Positions 58,801 through 64,000 of a stretch of 64,000 nt of DNA are shown here, in pieces. Source of the DNA: Cenococcum geophilum 1.58. Taxonomy: Eukaryota > Ascomycota > Dothideomycetes > Gloniales > Gloniaceae. Made by a program: the position numbers and the translations under genes. Each line of letters begins with the position of its first letter. The stretch's first letter is position 1. The stretch is from contig KV748249.1 of assembly GCA_001692895.1 (NCBI GenBank), forward strand, positions 744,001 to 808,000. The letters run 5' to 3'. Below the pieces are notes generated by a model. It was given only the letters and a program-made list of their open reading frames with translations, did no database searches and was not told where the DNA came from.

Positions 58801-59640
58801 CCTATAGATATACTGCTCCTACCTGCAAAATAACTAGGAAAAATGGCTGCCTTTAGCTAAGTTTACTGTAAATAATACAATAAACGTATTAATAGGCGTA
58901 ACGCCGTTCTACGCAATATATAGACAAGACCCTTAACTCGGATTTAAACTATAACCTAAAATTAACATAATAGGACCCATAATTAAACAGATCCAGTTAA
59001 TTAATATATATAACTTTACTAATTAAATAAAGCAGTTAACGGAACTATTACAAAGTAAATTAATATACGCTTAAATGGTATAGAAATGGCATACAAATAA
59101 AGAACGAGCTCCCGCGTAGGACTTTAAGGAAGGTAATATAGTTTACCTAAATATACAAAACCTAAAGACTTAACGGCCCTTAAAGAAACTTAATTAGAAG
59201 TTTACGGGCCCGTACTAAATTAAGAAGAAACTAAGCCCGTACGCCTATAAGCTTAAACTGCTAACTAAAATAAAAATACACCTAACGTTTTACGTAAGCT
59301 TACTACAACCTTTAAAGGATAAACCTATAACTCGCGAAGTGCCGCCGCTACCTCCCGTAATTGTTAATAACGGTAATAGTTCTTACTTTATTAACTTAAT
59401 TAATAATATACAATAGAAAACACGATCTAAATAATTTAAACTTCTTATTAAGTAGGAAGAATATAAAATATAAACCTAGGAAACCTATAACTAGATTAAG
59501 GCCAACGCGCCTTCCTTAGTAAAGGAATTCTATAAAGACTATCCTTTACGGCCTACTTTAGCTAGATAGATATAATATAAAGGTAAATAACTACTACCTA
59601 ATATAAATATACGAAACACGATAGCAAAAAGCTTAAAATT
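55900..59640 (+). pseudogene. Element A pol relic (protease, RT, RNase H, integrase, chromodomain)
   Basis: Protease ILIDSGATSIGF near 55,950. RT from about 56,640 (FIKKPKEGLRFYINY; QGLFKYLVMPFSVKNSPGMF with Gln as TAA) with the catalytic box YINNILIY at 57,125 (YIDD in active copies). RNase H near 57,540-57,700 (FLSQKLAPTKLNYKIYNKEL). Integrase zinc domain near 58,270-58,400 (HNSPIVGHPSRVKTYKII). Integrase core with INFIVNLP (58,483), ISNYRSQF (about 58,660; first and second catalytic Asp both Asn) and NAIIEQYL (Glu kept, about 58,785). The C-terminal chromodomain-like FKLLIKWEEYKI region near 59,430-59,560 defines a chromovirus. TAG/TAA fill Gln positions. Confidence 0.88.
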
Positions 59641-59976
59641 AAAAAGAACTTAAAATATGTTATAACGTTTATAATACAATTACGTAACATATAAGATGTT
59701 AAGGAACTTTAACCAGCGGTTAAAGTTGTTTAATTAGTTAAATTTGCCTTACTAAGACCTACTATAAAGATATTAGTTTGACTTACCGCCTTAACTAAGC
59801 TAATAGCAATTTTCTATACCGGGTATGGAAAATCCTAATTAGCCTACTTAACGATTAGAACTAGTAAAACCCTATACTGCTACCTAACGCGAAAATATAA
59901 TACGCGATAAGTTATAAGTCTTAACTAAAATTAAATTATTTAAATTATTTGGACCTTTAGCTAAAAGGGGGGGTAC

Positions 59977-60320
59977 TATAACAGGACTAGCCTAGTTATA
60001 GTAGGAATGTCTTAGTAAAACACTTAATAGATAAATTCCGACGCTTTAACCAAATTCTACCAAATTTTACTAGCTTAATTAACTTCTGCTAAATTCTGCT
60101 AGATTAATTAAATTCTATTAAAGTCCGTTAAAGACCGCGTGCGTATATACGCACGCATCGACCACTAAGCCCCTAACTATTTAATTATATAATTCTCTTG
60201 TTATTCCCTTCTCTTCTTTACGCAATGTCTTGTTCTTAGCGAGAGCTATATACCCTTAGATTTAGATAGAATTTATATTATTCCTTTGAATTTTCCCCGA
60301 AGTCTCTCCGCGCCCTTATA
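59977..60320 (+). repeat. LTR2 of composite (shared by A and C)
   Basis: 344 bp. Followed directly by integrase sequence at 60,321 with an ATA microhomology to element A position about 58,477. Confidence 0.92.
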
Positions 60321-61500
60321 TATCTTAATTAACTTTATAGTTAACCTGCCTAACAGTAATAGGTTTATAAATGTTATAGTAGTTATTAACCGTCTTATAA
60401 AAATACAATATATAATTCCTATAGACTTAATTAATGCAATATTAGTAGCTAAATGTTTTATTAAGTACGTCTTTAAGCTACACGGACTTTCTAATTTAAT
60501 AATATCTAACCATAGAAGCTAGTTCGTTTTAGACTTTTAGTAAGCCCTATATAAACAATTAAGTATATAAATATAACTCTTAACTATATTTTATCTGGAG
60601 ATAGATAGTTAAACTAAAATTGCGAACGCAATTATAGAATAATACCTATAAATATACTACTCCTACCTATAAGACAACTGGGAAAAGTAGCTACTTTTAG
60701 CTAAGTTTACTACGAATAATATAAGAAACGAATTAATAGGCGTAACGCCGTTCTACGTAACCTACGGATAAAACCTTTAACTTAGATTTAAACTATAACC
60801 TAAAATTAATATAATAGGACCTACAATTAAGAGGATTTAACTAATTAACGCGTATAACTTTATTAATTAAATAAAGCAGTTAACGGAACTATTATAAAGT
60901 AAATTAGCGTATGCTTAAATAATATAGGAATAGCATATAAATAAAGGACAAGCTCCCGCGTAGGACTTTAAGGAAGGTAATATGGTTTACCTAAATATAT
61001 AAAACCTAAAGACTTAATAACCCTTATAGAAACTAGACTAGAAGTTTATAGGCCTATACTAAATTAAGAAGAAACTAAGCCTATACGCTTATAAGCTTAA
61101 ACTACTAACTAAAATAAAAATATATCTAACGTTTTACGTAAATTTACTATAACCCTTAAAAAGTAAACCTATAACTCGCGAAGTGCTACCGCTACCTCTT
61201 GTAATTATTAATAATAGTAACGGTTCTTACTTTATTAACTTAATTAATAATATATAATAGAAAACACGATCTAAACAATTTAAACTTCTTATTAAGTGGG
61301 AAGGATATAAAATATAAATTTAGGAAACCTATAACCAGATTAAGACCAACGCGCTTTCCCTAGTAAAAGAATTTTATAAAGACTATCCTTTGCGGCCTGC
61401 TCTAGCTAGATAGATATAATATAAAGGTAAATAACTGCTACCTAATACGAATACACGAAACATAATAGTAGGAAGCTTAAAATTAAAAAGAACTTAAAAT
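60321..61500 (+). pseudogene. Element C integrase-chromodomain relic
   Basis: Near-copy of 58,480-59,640 with independent RIP-type differences (ILINFIVNLPNSNRFINVIV; IISNHRS). It lacks everything 5' of the integrase core. The open frame starting in LTR2 at 60,286 is a junction artefact. Confidence 0.85.
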
Positions 61501-61820
61501 ACGTTATAATGTTTATAATATAATTACGTAATATATAAGATATTAAGGAACTTTAACCAGCGGTTAAAGTTATTTAATTAGTTAGATTTGCCTTGCTAAG
61601 ACCTACTACAAAGATATTAGTTTGGCTTACCGCTTTAACTAAGCTAATAGCGATTTTCTATACCAGGTATAGAAAATCCTAATTGGCCTACTTAATGATT
61701 AGAACTAGTAAAACCCTATACTACTACCTAACGCGAAAATATAACACGTGATAAGTTATAAGTCTTAACTAAAATTAAATTATTTGAATTATTTGGACCT
61801 TTAGCTAAAAGGGGGGGTAC

Positions 61821-62164
61821 TATAACAGGACTAGCCTAGTTATAGTAGGAATGTCTTAGTAAAACACTTAATAGATAAATTCCGACGCTTTAACCAAATT
61901 CTACCGAATTTTGCTAGCTTAATTAACTTCTACCAAATTCTGCCAGATTAATTAAATTCTACTAAAGTCTGTCGAAGACCGCGTGCGTATATGCGCACGC
62001 ATCGACCACCAAGCCCCTGACTATTTAATTATATAATTCTCTTGTTATTCCCTTCTCTTCTTTACGCAACGTCTTGTTCTTAGCGAGAGCTATATACCCT
62101 TAAATTTAGATAGAATTTATATTATTCCTTTAAATCTTCCCTAAAGTCTCTTCGCGCCCTTATA
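61821..62164 (+). repeat. LTR3 of composite
   Basis: 344 bp, ends at the right CTGCC duplication. Confidence 0.92.
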
Positions 62165-62169
62165 CTGCC

Positions 62170-64000
62170 TAATAGCGGCAAAGATAAATAAGGTCCTATT
62201 AATTTAGGAGGATAGCATAGAGTTAGAAAAAGAGGAACCCTAGAGGAAGACTTCTCTTTAGGGTTAAAAGGGATTAATATATTATATATTAATCTAGGTC
62301 GGCTAGTTAGTAGAAAAAGCTACACTATCCCTTATACTTTATTCCGTAATAGATATTAAGTTTTAACCTCTACTTTAGCTAACTTAGGAGCAAATACCTT
62401 TACCTTAATTAATATAAAGTGTGCTATAAAACTGGCTGACTTTTTAAATATACCCTTTAAAGAACTGCCTAAACTAATTCCTATTCGTGGGTATAATGGA
62501 TAGATAGGGCTACCTATTATAAATATCTTATAAATCTACCTCCGCGTTAACGGATAAAGGTAGTATAAGATCCCATTTCTTATTACGGACCTTAGAAGCT
62601 ATAATATAATCTTAGGGAGAAAATGGCTAGCCTATTTAGGCTTATAGCTTAATATACAAAATAAGCAGCTTATCTAGCCCGAAAATATACCCCCAACGCC
62701 TTCCTTTATAAAAGAAATCAGTATTATAATAGAAAACCTTATACGGCCGTAGATAAATAGGCTAATGCAATATATAGGGACTGGGCTTTTAAGAAGGATG
62801 TATAGCTTAATCCGTAACGGATCCGTATACTATACCGCCCCTAGACTGCCTATATCACGCCACCCGCACTAAAGACTTAGGAAGTTAGTAATAGCCTAGC
62901 TAAGCCCCTAATAGAGGACTTAGGCCCTACGCAGCTATAAAGGAAGGCTAGGAATATTAAACGACACACTAAATTAATAGATTAGAAGGATAACTTACGG
63001 AAAATAAAACGTAAGCTAAGGAAGACTATAAACCCTATACCGCAAAATACGGCCTAATAAATATCTGTAAAAAAACCTACGGACCCCCTACTAGTTAATA
63101 TCTGCTATATTGGCGCTATAGGATTCTACCGGAACCTAGTTTAGCCTAATACTATCGCCTTTATAACTAGCTTATACGAAATTAACCGAATAATTAAAGA
63201 AAAGGAAGCCCTAGCCTAAGAGAAAAGCAAGCTTATAGATAAGAAGCTAGTGGAATAGAAACTGCCCCGTTAATGCTAGGAATTTAAAGATACCTTTTCT
63301 AAAGTAGCGTCTAACGTACTTCCGCCTTACCGACCGTATAACTATAAGATTAAGATTGAGCCAGATAAGGAAGTTACTCTTAGCTATAGCCCCCTTTAAC
63401 AGCAATTTACTGACGAATTGCAGGCCATAAAGTAGTATCTTATTAATAACCTAGATGGGGGCTTTATTAAGCCTGGTTAAGCCCCTTTTAACTTACCTAT
63501 TCTCTTTACTAAAAAACTAAATAGAGGACTTTGTTTCTGTATTAACTACCGTAAGCTTAATAACTTAACCCTTAAAGACCGCTACCCACTGCCTTTACTT
63601 AATGAAACTTTGGCCTAAATAAGTAGAGCTAAGATCTTTATAAAGCTTAATATCCGTTAAGCTTTTTACCGGATTAGGATGGACACTAAATCGGAAAACC
63701 TTACTACCTTTTAGACTAACTAACGGACCGGCTATATATTAGCGATATATAAATAATATACTCTTTAACTACCTTAATAACTTCTGCACAGCCTACCTAA
63801 ATAATATTATAATTTACTCTAAGAATAAGTTAGAACACAAGGAACACGTCTATAAGGTCCTCTAATAGCTTTAGAGAGCTAGCCTCCAGGCTAATATTAA
63901 AAAGTTAGAGTTTAGTGTTAAGTATATAAAGTACTTAGGGTTTATTATTAGTATAAACGGAATTAAGGCGGACCTAAAAAGACGGCCGTAATTAACTAAT
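62170..64000 (+). pseudogene. Element D pol relic (protease, RT; truncated by window end)
   Basis: Protease-like reading NIKCAIKLADFLNIPFKELP and LRSYNIILGRKWLAYLGLQL near 62,410-62,650. RT from about 63,340 (KIEPDKEV, FCINYRKLNNLT near 63,535) to the box AYLNNIIIYSKN near 63,790, where YLDD is expected, and KYLGFIISINGIKADL at the edge. A different family from element A. Confidence 0.82.

Larger units (their letters stand above)
52215..62164 (+). mobile_element. Three-LTR Gypsy (chromovirus) composite A/C
   Basis: LTRs of exactly 344 bp at 52,215-52,558, 59,977-60,320 and 61,821-62,164 (first bases TGTAACGGGACTAGCC in LTR1, TATAACAGG in LTR2/3 after RIP). Between LTR1 and LTR2 lies full-length element A (gag, protease, RT, RNase H, integrase, chromodomain), interrupted by element B. 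Between LTR2 and LTR3 only the integrase-to-chromodomain third remains (element C). Polypurine tracts (AAAAGGGGGGG) precede LTR2 and LTR3. One CTGCC duplication flanks the whole unit. Confidence 0.92.
50799..64000 (+). mobile_element. Gypsy-type LTR retrotransposon D (runs off the window)
   Basis: 5' LTR 50,799-51,002 (TGTTACGG...CGCTAATA). The gag relic runs to 52,209. It is split there by the A/C composite, with CTGCC duplicated at 52,210-52,214 and 62,165-62,169, and pol resumes at 62,165 and continues past 64,000. Two gag and pol halves in one frame orientation on either side of the insert support a single host element. Confidence 0.85.

Noticed and set aside
60286-60522. 78-aa ORF as a gene
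   Set aside because: It starts inside LTR2 and reads across the deletion junction into integrase sequence.

Overview
The window looks like nuclear DNA of a filamentous ascomycete (Pezizomycotina). The host genes have short spliceosomal introns (about 45-86 bp, mostly GT-AG), the gene families are typically fungal (YAT amino-acid permease, HET-domain relic, M50B-like peptidase), and most transposons carry the signature of repeat-induced point mutation (RIP): CA/TG to TA transitions, CAA/CAG codons turned into TAA/TAG, and low GC. No genus is assigned. Scattered Ns show an unfinished assembly.

Layout. (1) About 1-11,650 is a normal-GC gene block: a five-exon amino-acid permease, a 0.5 kb insertion with 13-bp target duplications, a four-exon WD40-like protein, a perfect 3 x 61 bp tandem repeat, a HET-domain relic, a four-exon M50B-like peptidase and an ankyrin-repeat relic. 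(2) About 11,650-35,930 is a RIP-degraded transposon block. It holds an ABC-B transporter pseudogene split in two by a 7.3 kb insertion (a LINE itself split by a 2.66 kb TA-flanked element packed with minisatellites), a D-lactate dehydrogenase pseudogene, a Fot1/pogo transposase relic, a second LINE fragment, and one hAT element nested inside another. (3) About 35,930-40,010 is a gene island with a divergent pair, a pyrroline-5-carboxylate reductase (minus) and a thioesterase-like alpha/beta hydrolase (plus). Two TA-flanked foldback elements sit in the shared upstream region. (4) About 40,020-44,560 holds a non-coding terminal-inverted-repeat element with 9-bp target duplications, a long-armed foldback element inside it, and AGAGCT-type and CTATA-type minisatellites. 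(5) About 44,570-64,000 holds a MULE relic followed by a deep retrotransposon nest. A Copia element on the minus strand is interrupted by a solo LTR, a pogo-type MITE and Gypsy element D. D is split by a three-LTR chromovirus composite (A/C), and the gag of A is split by a 2,045-bp gag-only LTR element (B).

How the parts fit. The permease, WD40-like protein, M50B-like peptidase, P5C reductase and thioesterase look intact. The last two form an island in repeat-rich DNA and could be part or remnant of a small-molecule biosynthesis locus, which is an inference. Matching target-site duplications give the order of many insertions. Two related 0.5 kb repeats, one intact (3,234) and one degraded (34,803), display the transition pattern directly. 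Every recognisable reverse transcriptase has its catalytic Asp-Asp changed to Asn-Asn.
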